Assembly (NCBI GenBank): GCA_032622095.1
Contig: CP136066.1
Span: 92,771,319-92,835,318, forward strand
Reading direction: 5' to 3'
From: Siphonodentalium dalli
Taxonomy: Eukaryota; Mollusca; Scaphopoda; Gadilida; Siphonodentaliidae
DNA: 64,000 nucleotides
A program made the translations under genes and the position numbers. This document shows, piece by piece, positions 32,601 through 41,944 of the stretch (position 1 is the stretch's first letter; each line of letters begins with the position of its first letter). Below the pieces are notes generated by a model. It searched no databases. It worked only from the letters and a program-made list of their open reading frames with translations, and was not told the origin of the DNA.

Positions 32601-35600
32601 GTGATCGGAAGGGGTAGGTACCCCGTGAATGACATATTTGATTGCACAAATGATCAGTTAACATGCCAGGTACAAAATAAGTTCACTATTCTCAACCAGT
32701 TCCAAACAGCAGAAACTTATCTGAAAGATATTAATGAACAACGTAAAAATGTTCACTTCAGGCCGCCATTTTGGTACAAAAAGGTGGCGTTATGTCTTAG
32801 CTTCGTAAAAATGTGACGTGTATACATATGGCAAGATTTGCTCATTATAATTGCATCAAACTGACATATAGGAAAATGATAGCCATCTTGGACGCCATCC
32901 TGAATAACAAAAAAATCTCAAAGCGGATTTTAGCGGATTTGTTTCATGTTATAGAGGATATATTCCTCTTCAAAATGGTATACAAACCAACTTAGTCCAA
33001 ATTTGTTCTAGGTCAAACCTTTTATCGACCAGACTATATATATCGACGCGATCGTACTGTATATTACTGGGCTTTTATGCTTTGACAATGAATTATTTAA
33101 ATGCGTTTTAAAGTCGTTTATTCCACCATACACCACGCTGGCATAATCACTCTATGGCGGGTTGGACACCTCACCTAGTAAAATCCAGTGTTGAGTGCAT
33201 GACAATGACACAATTATCATCGATGATAAATGGTAACTCCCCGTAGCTGTACTAATGCTTGGGGAGCAGATACCCAGTGTCTTGCTACGAATCAGAATTG
33301 TATGATTCTTTGACATGATAAACGAGTCGGTTCACTCCTCGCGGAAGTCTTCCGATACATTCGAGATTGAGAGGACACACTAATTGCCGCCGACCGGGTC
33401 ATTGTCACAAGGCATCGATCACAAATTCAGATAGATCATGACATGAATCTCTACTCTGGATAACGTACGGGCGTTAGCCAGAGTAGAGATTCATGGCATG
33501 ATCTAAAATGCAGACAGCTCAGGCGATCACATAATAATTATTATTTAGCTAGCTTTTCAAATTCTATCTTTTTATGACACAATATATGACGTCCTCGCGT
33601 GAACAAAAAGAACTCGTGCAATTCCATGACGTTAGGTATAAAAATGATTAACTAATATTGAATGTTTTCTTCTCTTATAAATGGAAGAAATTTTTCATTC
33701 ATCCACTTAAGAATGTGATTAACCAAACAATAAGTCTCGTTCATTAGACCCACACGAATATGAAAAGCTGGGTACTCCACCAAAGACCATCTTGCCACAT
33801 CCCTGCATGCCAATATTCATACTTACCCACTTCACAAACGACGCTACCTATGTAATTAAGCCGTGTGGGTTCGTCAGTCACCACTAGATGTCCTCCCTCA
33901 TTTGCACAGGCATCACGTGCTTGCGCCCATGTAGCGACTGATTGGTGGATCTTGGAGCAGATGTTCAATGGTGCTGGTTTGTAAGCGTAGCCTCGATACA
34001 ACGGACATGCTTCGTCTGGATAACAGTGAAACAAAGGAATTAATGGCCGGGAACCTACATGTACGTCATAATTTACATGTCGATAAAATGTCTAACTTCG
34101 AAATGAGTATTCCTTGTTTTCTTGTTGAGATATAAGCTAATTATATTTGTTGACGGAAGTGATTCGCAGAGCGACGTCCGAAGCAGTAATTGAAACTGGC
34201 GATGGTCAATATTAAAATGACGAAAACTAACTCGATTTTGTGGAAGAATTTCAAGAATATGTTTCAATATGTTTATTTCAAATAAATTGCTTGTTTAATT
34301 TATACGGATATTGGGTTTTTATTTAGTTCGAGGTAGTTTTATTTGTGTAAATTATGGCATTCAAAGAGGCCGCGTTATCATTTCATTTGTCGGTGAAATA
34401 CAGATATAGTCCAGGGGATATTTTTCGACCCTTGCACCCCCAGCACTCAAGTTCACGTGACAAATGTTCTTCTTTAATGTCTCCTATAAATGTTTTCACT
34501 TGTTAACAAGAAAAAGTGGCCGCATAGTTTCCAGACAAGATGGTGTCCATCGTGGCGGCCATTTCTATTTATATGAACCAGGTCTCTTTGATGGCCATTA
34601 TAGTAAATATAATATCACATGCGCTTTTATTTTCCACTCGATTCGTTATGCCAATATACAACGCTAACAAACTAGCCAAAAATCCGACATACCGATATAT
34701 TTATACGAATTATTTGAATGTAATCTTGCAATCCGAAGTGATACACAACAACTGGAATATTGAAACTATCCGCGATTTTTTAAAGAATAAAAACAATATG
34801 GGGATAACCTATATATATGTATTGTGCTTTTATTGATTTTATATAAGCTTTCGATGCCGTATGGAAACAGGAAGATCTCTGGAGGAAATAGAAAAATCAC
34901 GGCTTATCTGGTAATATATTGAGGGCTATACAAATAAAAAATTTAATATGAACGAAAATAATAAAATGTGTGTGAAATCGAAGGCAATTGACACTAGTTC
35001 AAGTTTCTTTTAGGGTTTTATTGGCTTAAAACAAGGTACGGGGTATATCGTCGAATATATTCTCCAAAGTTTTTCAGTTTAAACATATTTATTTGTCGAA
35101 TTTGATAACACATAGTAAATAACACATACCTTTTGTTATACAAACAATGGGGGAATGCAAGATCGCATGATAAATAACGGGTGCATGGGGCTCGACGTGA
35201 CTGGATATTGTCACATCGACACCAGATTGTATATGGAACTCTTACTGTTGATTTATGCAGACTATACGGTCTTAGTTTATAATACCCTGAGCGGGCTACA
35301 ACAGTCTAAATAATATTTGCTGAGTAATGTGATTTATGGAAATTAAAAATCAACTCTACTAAAACTAAAATTATCATTTGCGGCAGAGCCCACAAGAAAA
35401 ATAAAATTGCATTTTGTTTTATAAAAACTACGGAAATATAATTAGTAAAGAAATTAGTAAATGGACGGAACTATACCCATATTTAAGACGAAAATATTTG
35501 CAAGAAACTTACCACGCGGAACCAACTGAAACTAAATTAGTGAGATTACCCACGAGTATTGACCCAAATGTTCTAAAGCAGTTTGAAATCTTTGTGAATT

Positions 35601-37882
35601 TAGGTTGTAAGATTATCAAAATTGTTAGCGAAAATATAACTATGCTTAACGATTACGGTGGTGAGATATATTACGACATATATATCGACGATGATGATGA
35701 TTGGTGGTAACGAAGATGATTGCGGCGCTGATAGTGAAAACTATATTTATGATGATGACAAGGACTACATTTGTGGTACGTGATGATGATGACTACATAT
35801 GACGCTGATGATGACGAGAGCGAAGATATTGCGACAACGGCAGAGGACGACACCGTGACGTTAACGACGCTGATGACGACGAAATATGGAGTATGGCGAT
35901 AACTGTGGTGGTGCTAATGATGATAATGTTTCGGATGGCGATGGTGATGGCGGCGATGATGATGACTGATGGCGATGATGATAAGGTAAACATATGTTAT
36001 TGCATAATAACGCAACGGGATTGAGACACAAGTTTTACTACTTACAATGGGTCTCTCTCTCTCTCTCTCTCTCTCCACATAATTGTTTTGCACAAAACGA
36101 ACATAAAATACAAATTACACACAAACATGATAATTCACATGTATCACATCGTTTCACTGTTGCTTTATTCTCATAGAGATTATCTTGACTCAATGAGTGT
36201 GTCCATAACGGTGGTTTTTCACTTGATGTCGGGTGGTTCATCTCGTGGGTTGGTGATGATGGTTAGTATGGCAATGATGTTGATGGCGATGATCACGATG
36301 GTGATGGTGATTATGGTGATGGTGATGATGATCATCATCATTATGATCAAGATGGCGATGATAACTATGACGCCGACGACGATTATGATGATGATGATGA
36401 TTATGATGATGTTGATAATGATGATGATGATGATGATTATGATGATGATGATGATGATGATAGTACAACTATATACTTCTGCCATATGAAAATGGCAAGC
36501 CAGACAAAAGTGGCCCCTTTTGTAAATATATGTATATATATATGTTAATTATTACTATGTATTACTTAATTGTGGCGTTGAGTTAAATAAACAATCAATC
36601 AATCCGCAATCAATCAATACATAAGGATTGTGATCAACCTTGCATCATAATTATGCAGAAACTTGTATTCATAACGTTGCCTAAAATCAATTTAAAGGCA
36701 CAGACGGTATTCGTTATAGGTTATAATTGTCCCCCGAAAAAAATATTTTTGGGGGACTATAGAAACGGGCTCCGTCCGTCCCTCCGTTCGTCCGTCCCTC
36801 CGTTCGTCACACTTTTGGGTACCTTCATGGTGTAATCATCTCCTCCTACATATTTCATCCCAGAGATTTGAAACTTCAGAATATTGTTGCCCATATATTG
36901 AAGATTTTTCTCATGGTGTAATCAACATGTATATAAATGACGGAAAACTTATTTTTTGACAGAGTTATTAACCCTTTTCGACATAGAACATTTCAACAAT
37001 TGTTTATAATTTTCAGTATGAGGGTACCTTCATGGTGTAATCATCTCCTCCTACAGATTTTATCCCAGAGATTTGAAACTTCACAATATGGTTGCCCATA
37101 TATTGAAGATTTTTCTCATGGTGTAATCAACATGTATATAGATGACGGAAAACTTATTTTTTGACAGAGTTATTAACCCTTTTCGACATAGAAAATTTCA
37201 ACAATTGTTTATAATTTTCAGTATGAGGGTACCTTCATGGTGTAATCAACTCCTCCTACAGTTTTCATCCTAGAGATTTGAAACTTCAGAATATGGTTGC
37301 CCATATATTGGAGATGTGCAACATGTATATAGATGACTGAAAAATTATTTTTTGACAGAGTTATTAACCCTTTTCGACTTAGAACATTTCAACATTGTTT
37401 TTGATTTCTTTAACAAAGCGGCATCGACTTGCCACGTTTTTGGGGCACACTGTGGTCAGCTGACCTTTTATTTAGAAAAGCAAAACTCAACACCGTGGTG
37501 ATTTTTTTCAAGATTGCCTATAGTATAATCTAATATTCGTTCTGGTTATGTCAGTTTTAACGGATGTGACTATTTTAAAAGCAATACCCACGCCAATGCT
37601 GATCGTCTCTTTAAAGTCGATCACCCCTCATCCATGTATTTGATAACACTATTTGTGCCAACTTACTTGCATAATGCAATCGGAATCCCGACACCAGCCT
37701 CGATTGGTCGTCCGTATATGTGCAGACTCCACTGTCGTAACTGAATGCATTGCACGTCTCACTTTGACGGCAGTGTGCGGAGCACGCCAGTGCAGAATGG
37801 ACATCCACAATGTTCACAGAAGCATCATTCACTGGCGTCACGAATCCTTGTGAGACATATTGCTTAAATAGTTGGACATTTG
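20365..37882 (-). CDS. PAN-like plus C-type lectin domain protein (3 exons)
   Basis: Probably a secreted or cell-surface protein with a PAN/apple-like module followed by one C-type lectin domain. Exons in transcription order: 37882-37667 (PAN-like), 34015-33827 (CTLD first half) and 20603-20365 (CTLD second half and stop). All internal boundaries are phase 1 and the reading frame continues through all three. The CTLD shows 'WAQARDACANEGGHL' in the first half and 'WIDG', 'EHC', 'C' and 'FICE' in the second. The calcium-site motifs EPN/QPD and WND are not recognisable, so calcium-dependent sugar binding is doubtful. The first and signal-peptide exon is not found. Joining exon 2 to exon 3 over a 13.2-kb intron is inference from phase and domain completeness. 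Confidence 0.72.
20604..23717. other. Lectin intron, left part
   Basis: No exon, no long palindrome and no tandem array recognised in 3.1 kb. At 20940-21115 two similar phrases (cataactccg(c/t)..aaaatc(g/a)tc) suggest an old duplicated repeat. The segment at 22385-22510 repeats 'gcgcacagtttcgagaaa'-like words twice (period about 46). Confidence 0.45.
23718..23827 (+). repeat. 5' LTR-like copy (shortened)
   Basis: 110 bp matching the 3' copy at both ends but lacking about 91 bp between 'gagcgattgg' and 'gaaggtttgtcg'. The missing piece contains the AATAAA seen in the 3' copy (at 27612). Followed at once by 'tggtggcagcg'. Confidence 0.8.
24965..25230 (+). repeat. 266-bp direct repeat, left copy
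   Basis: Matches 26633-26898 without indels at a constant offset of 1668 bp, with about five mismatches seen by eye. Abuts the 3' end of the minus-strand LINE exactly, so it is best read as an unusually long target-site duplication. Confidence 0.9.
25231..26632 (-). mobile_element. 5'-truncated LINE inserted in the LTR element (LINE G)
   Basis: Minus-strand non-LTR retrotransposon. Reading from 26632 down: RT palm sequence 'IEQGTRQGDFLSPFLYLVFI' with an Asp-Asp-containing 'TTADDITVLSL', a frameshift, 'LLFNSNRSMGCTMSRSWKL' with 'VVHLGIKQN', another break, then an open stretch 26050-25496 with 'GLIRDRLAAHYARRVHL' and the Cys/His cluster 'CIHCHNSFDNLLTHMYHDC'. The 3' end carries AATAAA (complement at 25237-25242) a few bases from the boundary and no poly(A) tail. 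It starts inside the RT domain, so it is heavily 5'-truncated. Frameshifts make it inactive. Confidence 0.85.
26633..26898 (+). repeat. 266-bp direct repeat, right copy
   Basis: Second copy of 24965-25230, beginning gacaccaaactgctg and ending ttagcatgag. It carries GAA where the left copy has the TAA stop. Confidence 0.9.
27011..27451. other. 3' non-coding part of the LTR element
   Basis: After the ORF stop; no second ORF with RT, RNase H or integrase features. Leads into the polypurine tract. Confidence 0.5.
27452..27480 (+). other. Polypurine tract of the LTR element
   Basis: 29 bp that are purines apart from one T (agaagaaagaaaggaagaaa then gaaaagtgg), immediately 5' of the 3' LTR-like copy, the expected plus-strand priming site. 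Confidence 0.8.
27483..27684 (+). repeat. 3' LTR-like copy (202 bp)
   Basis: Longer partner of 23718-23827. Contains AATAAA at about 27612 (gaataaacata), fitting a polyadenylation signal in the LTR. Confidence 0.8.
27685..28555. other. Lectin intron, short local repeats
   Basis: At 28393-28480 the phrase 'attgaatagcac(g)tg' recurs three or four times at about 30-bp spacing. A small palindrome (ctcaacttgacaaagtcaag) lies at 28521-28545. Nothing coding. Confidence 0.5.
28556..28955. repeat. Degenerate about 185-bp tandem repeat (family S1)
   Basis: Two to three units sharing 'ggcacacc(c/a)ta.ag.tcaca', 'tctctcatcc.atc.tca.c', 'aaacttcat' and 'gccagcagccat.ttggat'. The same family in opposite orientation forms the array at 57425-58023 and a more diverged stretch at 30880-30990. 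Confidence 0.75.
28956..29357. other. Lectin intron, nothing recognised
   Basis: No repeat or coding feature seen. The run 'ttaaccctt' at 29072 looks like a piggyBac-type end, but no matching right end was found. Confidence 0.45.
29358..29714. repeat. Dispersed repeat R1, copy 2
   Basis: About 357 bp. Shares with 54388-54730 the ordered words 'ttaattgccca', 'tatcaacatt', 'tcttcatccacaattt'/'tcttcatccgcaattt', 'tgatcac', 'gactcgaat', 'gaagccaaagaaatagtaa' and 'gagcgttaattcgg'. No ORF. Confidence 0.85.
29928..30241. mobile_element. piggyBac-like MITE, family P1 (one hairpin)
   Basis: TTAA at 29924-29927 and 30242-30245 flank a 314-bp element with perfect ends CCCTTTACCCAACA and TGTTGGGTAAAGGG. 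It lies in the opposite orientation to the copy at 2330-2710 and has a single central palindrome at about 30022-30094 instead of two. Confidence 0.9.
30246..31789. other. Lectin intron, decayed repeat DNA
   Basis: 30640-31260 has phrases of the S1 kind (aggctacatccctcattcga, tgtcaccaaacttcatatg) and a 'gggctccgtccgtgagtcc' module also seen at 36760. No ORF of note. Words such as 'ccaaacttcatatg' mark old copies. Confidence 0.45.
31790..32640 (-). pseudogene. LINE RT fragment with internal deletion (LINE D, CR1/jockey-like)
   Basis: Minus strand, from about 32640: 'VPIPKKGDPSNANNFRPV', 'LLSVLSKVLEKIVLKKLLDH', 'CDVSKAFDKVWHHGLIVKM', 'YLSGRSQRVRLN' and 'VPQGSILGPVLFLMYINDI' are classic RT motifs of the CR1/jockey superfamily. 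Straight after YINDI the frame shifts into the element's far C-terminus ('DLRNATDFTPLRRDTKR', 'FFPKCLAEWNALEPHC'), so the F/YADD catalytic box and the thumb region are missing. It is therefore an internally deleted, inactive copy. Confidence 0.88.
32641..33826. other. Lectin intron, right part
   Basis: Contains the palindrome at 33433-33504. The short ORFs at 32601-32816 and 32813-32995 lie in a stretch with 'ggccgccattttggtac'-type repeat words and are not supported as genes. Confidence 0.5.
33433..33504. repeat. 72-bp palindrome
   Basis: Left arm agatcatgacatgaatctct and right arm agagattcatggcatgatct pair with one mismatch; inner ctctgg/ccagag also pairs. The loop is about 18 bp (ataacgtacgggcgttag), itself partly palindromic (aacg/cgtt). 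Confidence 0.88.
33827..34015 (-). CDS. C-type lectin domain, first half (exon)
   Basis: 189-bp phase 1-1 exon: acceptor gttatccag|ac and donor gaagtgg|gtaagt on the minus strand. It encodes 'EACPLYRGYAYKPAPLNIC', 'SKIHQSVATWAQARDACANE' and 'GGHLVVTDEPTRLNYI'. The C-x-xY-x-C-x(n)-W-x-x-AR-x-AC-x-x-EGGHL pattern is the N-terminal half of a CTLD. Confidence 0.9.
34800..35420 (+). pseudogene. Decayed LINE RT fragment (LINE B)
   Basis: Frames broken by stops. Recognisable RT landmarks appear in order: 'AFDAVWKQEDLWRK' at about 34847-34890, 'GLKQGTGYI' at about 35022-35050, and 'LLLIYADYTVLVYNTLSGLQ' at about 35243-35305, where the catalytic YADD reads YADY, then 'TKTKIIICG'-like sequence at about 35360. 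The following ORF at 35414-35710 (99 codons) may be an extension of this debris; I do not recognise it. Confidence 0.72.
35680..35990. repeat. Degenerate GAT/GAC microsatellite
   Basis: Repeated gatgat/gatgac/gacgat with interruptions. ORFs encoding Asp- or Ser-rich peptides on either strand here are artefacts of the triplet repeat. Confidence 0.85.
36053..36075. repeat. (CT)n microsatellite
   Basis: About eleven CT dinucleotides following 'gggt'. Confidence 0.9.
36235..36470. repeat. GAT trinucleotide microsatellite
   Basis: About 230 bp of gatgat units with occasional gtg/att variants, purest at 36380-36462. It creates poly-Met/Ile, poly-Asp and poly-His reading frames that should not be annotated as proteins. 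Confidence 0.95.
36820..37405. repeat. Tandem repeat, three units of about 205 bp
   Basis: 'gtaccttcatggtgtaatca' begins units at about 36819, 37024 and 37229. Each contains 'cccatatattg', 'caacatgtatata.atga', 'ttttttgacagagttattaa' and 'cccttttcgac'. High identity between the first two units. Confidence 0.92.
37667..37882 (-). CDS. PAN/apple-like exon of the lectin gene
   Basis: 216-bp phase 1-1 exon ending at donor tatgcaa|gtaagt. It encodes 'NVQLFKQYVSQGFVTP', 'HSALACSAHCRQSETCNAFS' and 'YDSGVCTYTDDQSRL'. The CxxxC-x(n)-CNAFSYDSGVC spacing matches PAN/apple-type modules that often precede CTLDs in invertebrate proteins. The left edge (gaaatcag|ca) is chosen because it gives a symmetric phase-1 exon; the ORF stays open further upstream. 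Confidence 0.7.
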
Positions 37883-38509
37883 CTGATTTCTCAACGCATT
37901 CAGTTAAACGAGTTATCACATGGAAAACTAGAATACTGAATTCTGCTCGACGTATATGTAGCAACATTTTAGTAATTCTGGTACAGATAATTGCCAAGCT
38001 AGCTTCGTTTAGTCATGTCCTGAATACAATGTTGTTGAGGAACGAGTATATACACAATGTCTCCGTCGTTAACGATATCAGTTCGATATCCCTGTTCAGT
38101 CGCCGCACAACGAAAACCAATCAACCAATCAAAAGAAACCAACACAACCTGAGGGAGCTACACTGTAGAGTTGAAGAAGAGCTCTTCGGACTGATAACTA
38201 CAACCATCCCGGGACGTTTAAAACATCGTTCGATTATATCGATCTACATTGTCAGTCATCGGTCGCCGCCCAACGAATACAAATTAATTTAACCAATCAA
38301 AATAAACCAACACAATCTGAGTGCGCTGCACTATAGAGTTGAAGAAGAAATACAACGACCGTTGACGTTTAAAACGAACATGTTATGCATGTCTAGTTAA
38401 CCGAGATCGTTCGATGATATTGATCTACATGGGCGGTATTTCTACACGTGCAGTACCCCCAAGACGAAGCATCCCCATTCCGACCATCGCTACGATCAGA
38501 CCACTCTAA
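37883..38509. other. Upstream of PAN-like exon; tandem duplication
   Basis: A signal-peptide exon is expected further right but was not identified. 38098-38350 is a degenerate direct duplication with a period of about 162 bp, marked by 'gtcgccgc.caacgaa', 'aaccaacacaa.ctgag' and 'tagagttgaagaagaa' in each unit. Confidence 0.55.
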
Positions 38510-39050
38510 ATCGCGGCGATTCGCTAAACGTGGCGTCAATCGTACTCCGTTTCTTCCAAAAACCAAACTGATTGTCACTGATGATACCACGTATTTCTAA
38601 ATAGTCGTTTATTCGGTTATTTATAACTTTGTTGAACAGTTTCCCTGGACCATTACTGGGCGCAAATGGTCGATAGTTATTTGTGTCCTGGCTATCTCCT
38701 TTTTTATTAAAGGGCTTAATGAGTGACATGTTCCATCTGTCTGGCAGAGTTTAATACCTGGTTAAATAATTTTACTACTTCGTCTATTGTCGCGGGAACA
38801 ACGATTTCAAGCGATTCGTTCGAGAAGTTTCCATATCTCATCACTTTTATTTCTATATTCTTGTATCATTCGCCAATAATCGGAAGGGCCTGCATGTACC
38901 CTCCATTTTGTCTAGTGATTCTGCTAAAAGCCTGGAAGTACATTTTTGATTCGTTCTTTGTTTCTTTCTTATATGATTTTTGGACGAGAAAAAAATCACC
39001 CCTAACTGTTGCATCGGTTGAGTTTTTCTTCATTTTACGACACGCGTAAC
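38510..39050 (-). pseudogene. LINE RT N-terminal fragment (LINE C)
   Basis: Minus strand, reading down: about 38830-38740 'VVPATIDEVVKLFNQVLNSA', then after a frame break 'DSQDTNNYRPFAPSNGPGKL', 'FNKVINNRINDYLEIRGIIS' and 'DNQFGFWKKRSTIDATF'. This is the fingers region of a non-LTR RT (…NYRPIaLsn..gKl.ek.i..r…Q.GFr…st.da). It breaks off at about 38535. Confidence 0.85.
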
Positions 39051-40689
39051 TTTTGTCATTTCATGTTTTAATTCTTATATTGTGTTGGAAAGTTCGAGGT
39101 AGCAGCCATATAATTCCAAACCGGTGCAAAATGGTATTGCACTAACATGTGGAGTTTGGTCTGGTTATGAAAATGTCAGCAGGATGTCTGGTGATACTGG
39201 TCCCTGTGGATTAATTTGCTATAGAGATTTAAATGTCTTTCGTTCTCGTACGATCGCGTTCATCGACAGAATATCTTCGCACTGCCCTGTATCTGGGGCT
39301 TCTTGAAAGATTCATGTAAACAGAACGGCCAGCAGATCGCATCAATATTGGAAATGAATGGCAAATCTTTAGGGATTTGAGAACATATAGAGCATAGCCA
39401 ATTTCACCAGCCATTGTCCATCAGATACCGGCGAGGATAAGTGGTGTGAAATAATTATCTCAACCACAGTGTCGGAATAATCAAGTATTTATTACTAGTG
39501 GAGCAGCCTTTTGTGAATTGTTCACGGTCTGTGAGGAATAGGGTGCATCTGGTTTTTAAATTCACCGACGCATCACCCCTGATGTCCTCCGCTACAAAAT
39601 AACCCCAACGTCACGACGGCAAGCATTGAGACGTGTCATGAAATTATTCAATCGACTAGCTGAAACATCTGTTTTGTTCTATCTCCCACATTTCACACGA
39701 TGGTTACGTCGTCGTGTGGGTATATGAGTGTTCAGGGTGAATGTCCCATTTATTACATTTTGGCGCACATACTAGTTTCTCGTTAAAGCAGTCTTTATTT
39801 TAAACCTTTCGGACGTCGAATCGGGTTAAGAGAGATGTCTGATAACTAATTATCCGCATAGTATAACGTATAACTTTTTACAAGGTGTTTATGTTGGATA
39901 TTGTTTTTGGCTCGGATTGTTAGTGGCTTCAAAGTATTGTGCACGGAGTTATGGATCTACAATGGAGTGTAACTTCTGTACTGTGCAGATAGCTTTTGCT
40001 GTCAATTATGCTCATATTTACCAGCCTCGGTATGCTTAATTGACCCCTCAGCGTAGCATTTCAATCAGCCCTCAAGGCAAGCAAGCAGGGTGATTCACAT
40101 TTAATGTTCACCAACTTGAAGGACGGTGAAAGAAAGAAGTGATTTATTCCACTGAGCGCGTGCCACATACCTTTAAATATGTATATATAACAAAATTTAA
40201 CTTAAATTATTTTTAAACTAACGCCGTTATAACCTCCGCCGTGGTACCCGAGTCACCGCACCAAATTTGGTTGAATTCGGGCCGGCAGTCTGGGAGAAAA
40301 ATCCGGACAGACAGACATACCTTCTCCTAAGCTTTTAGGAGTATAATTTGTCCTAAATTACTCTTTTATATATAAATTTATTAAAATGACGCATATTCTC
40401 GATTCAACATACACATAATTGAATTTGCATACGATGTGATAACGTATGTGTCGTTAGAAACTACATAGTCCAGGCACATTAGAGTTCACTATAGGGAAAA
40501 AATCGGGGAAAGCTGATTCCCCTAAAATCCGAGTTGAGCTTTTTGAGATATCATGATTTTCGGAAAGATTCAAATTCTGACGAAATTCCATCAGGCCATA
40601 TGCGAATGCAGTCATATTTAGACTTATTTACGGACTCAATCTTCCCACATACCCGTCTATCGTGGAGCATGGCTCGATAGCTATATATG
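39051..40689. other. Intergenic, nothing recognised
   Basis: 1.6 kb without domain-bearing ORFs, palindromes or tandem arrays that I can see. Around 40220-40345 is a 'gacagacagacatacc'-type tail such as ends some LINE-like repeats. Confidence 0.45.
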
Positions 40690-41045
40690 TGCAATTGATC
40701 ACAGGCCCCTGGGGAAAATTACTAAAAATACAAATATAGACTATACCAGTGACAAGGTTCTAATGATTTTTGGCTAAAGCCACACCAACTGTCAAAACCC
40801 TATAAATAAATTCTAGAAATCGATAATTGCAGCCAAAATATGCTCAGGTGTGTCTTATTGGCAATAAAATTCCCTTTCATTTGAAGTATAACTCGGCTAA
40901 ATTGAACGAAGTGAAGTCGAGATATCGTCTCGGAAACTAGCGAAATCTGCCGAAGAAATCGGGTCGTCAATATCCATGTCCGCTCGGAGACCTTTGACCT
41001 AATTATTAAATCAATATTTTCGAGTAATAATTTGTTGCGAACGAC
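40690..41045 (-). repeat. Inverted repeat pair, left arm
   Basis: On the minus strand this matches 42887-43250 on the plus strand over about 350 bp with scattered differences. Shared words include 'aggtcaaagg', 'gatatctcgacttc', 'aatgaaagggaattttattg', 'ttggctgcaattatcgat' and 'agtaattttccccagg'. Confidence 0.87.
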
Positions 41046-41069
41046 ATATTCCAGAAACAAGAATCCAGA

Positions 41070-41365
41070 AACAAGACGTGTCTGCGACTGGCAGTAAATT
41101 TTGGCGGCTTGCTGATTGATTGACAATAATCAAGAGTAAAGTTCACAAATAATGTCTTGAAAAAATAAATATACTTAGATACCTGATAGAGTATTGAAGA
41201 AACACTTGAATTGTTAATGTTCTCTGTACCAAGAAGTTTATTTTATTTAAAGCAGAAGTGAACTTGAAAGTATCGTTAATAATTGGAATTTGTTTTGATA
41301 CAGTATTAAAATTCTGCTAATTCGGCTTTCAAAAGTTACTGCCAGTCGCAGACACATCTTGTTTT
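41070..41365. repeat. Small inverted repeat around 'gtctgcgactggcagtaa'
   Basis: gtgtctgcgactggcagtaa at 41078-41097 is mirrored by ttactgccagtcgcagacac at 41335-41354, with a 237-bp spacer. Flanking 'aaacaag(a)' words are also mirrored (ttgtttt). Possibly the ends of a small element. Confidence 0.75.
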
Positions 41366-41459
41366 TGGAAGTCGTTTGATGAATAAAGTTGGAAAATTGG
41401 GCACAAACACATCGAATGAAATAAAAAAAAAGGTATGGATGGCTTCGGAATGACTTGCG

Positions 41460-41944
41460 TAACACATATGAGAATTTATAGGTTATGTAATCGCGTTTAA
41501 GTACATGTTAAAACTAACAACATCTTGAAATTACAAGACCTTTACATGCAACGGGTATGCCTTTTTATGCACAACTGGATGAATACCAACCTCCCCAAGT
41601 CATTTAATAACAGCTTTAACATATACATACACCGAGTACCAGATCAACAGGCAAAATTCGAGAAACAAATTCACGAATTAAATTCACAGAAAAATTACCT
41701 CTCCATGTTTTTCCGAAAATCTGGAATAATCTTAATAAATATTCGACCTAGGTCGGCCTTTGTGAACCACATTTCTAAGACAATTATTGGGAATCATTCA
41801 CTGGTTGTTAAATGCACAAACAAATTTTGTCCAGATTGCTCAACATTAACACAGCTCACTTTGTATTTTGGTACTAAACGGAAACAAGAATACGTCAACA
41901 TAAGTCGTACCCCACTTATTTGCGATATGTTTTCAGATTTTTGA
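41460..41944 (+). pseudogene. Probable LINE C-terminal fragment (LINE E)
   Basis: Open through 'NILKLQDLYMQRVCLFMHNW', 'NTNLPKSFNNSFNIYIHRVP' and on to a TGA at 41944. The 'LK..DLY...VC.FM......LP.SF' layout is typical of the region after the RT domain in several animal LINE families. No RT motifs are present, so it is a fragment. Moderate confidence. Confidence 0.5.

Larger units (their letters stand above)
34016..37666. other. Lectin intron between PAN-like and CTLD exons
   Basis: Holds LINE B, two GAT/ATC microsatellites and a three-unit 205-bp tandem array, each listed separately. At 36727-36760 there is a small palindrome (cccccgaaaaaaatattttt / ggggg) followed by a 'ccgtccgtccctccgttcgt' run. 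Confidence 0.55.

Noticed and set aside
36219-36489. Long ORFs encoding poly-Met/Ile, poly-His or poly-Asp peptides
   Set aside because: They lie entirely in a GAT trinucleotide repeat and are open in several frames on both strands for that reason alone.
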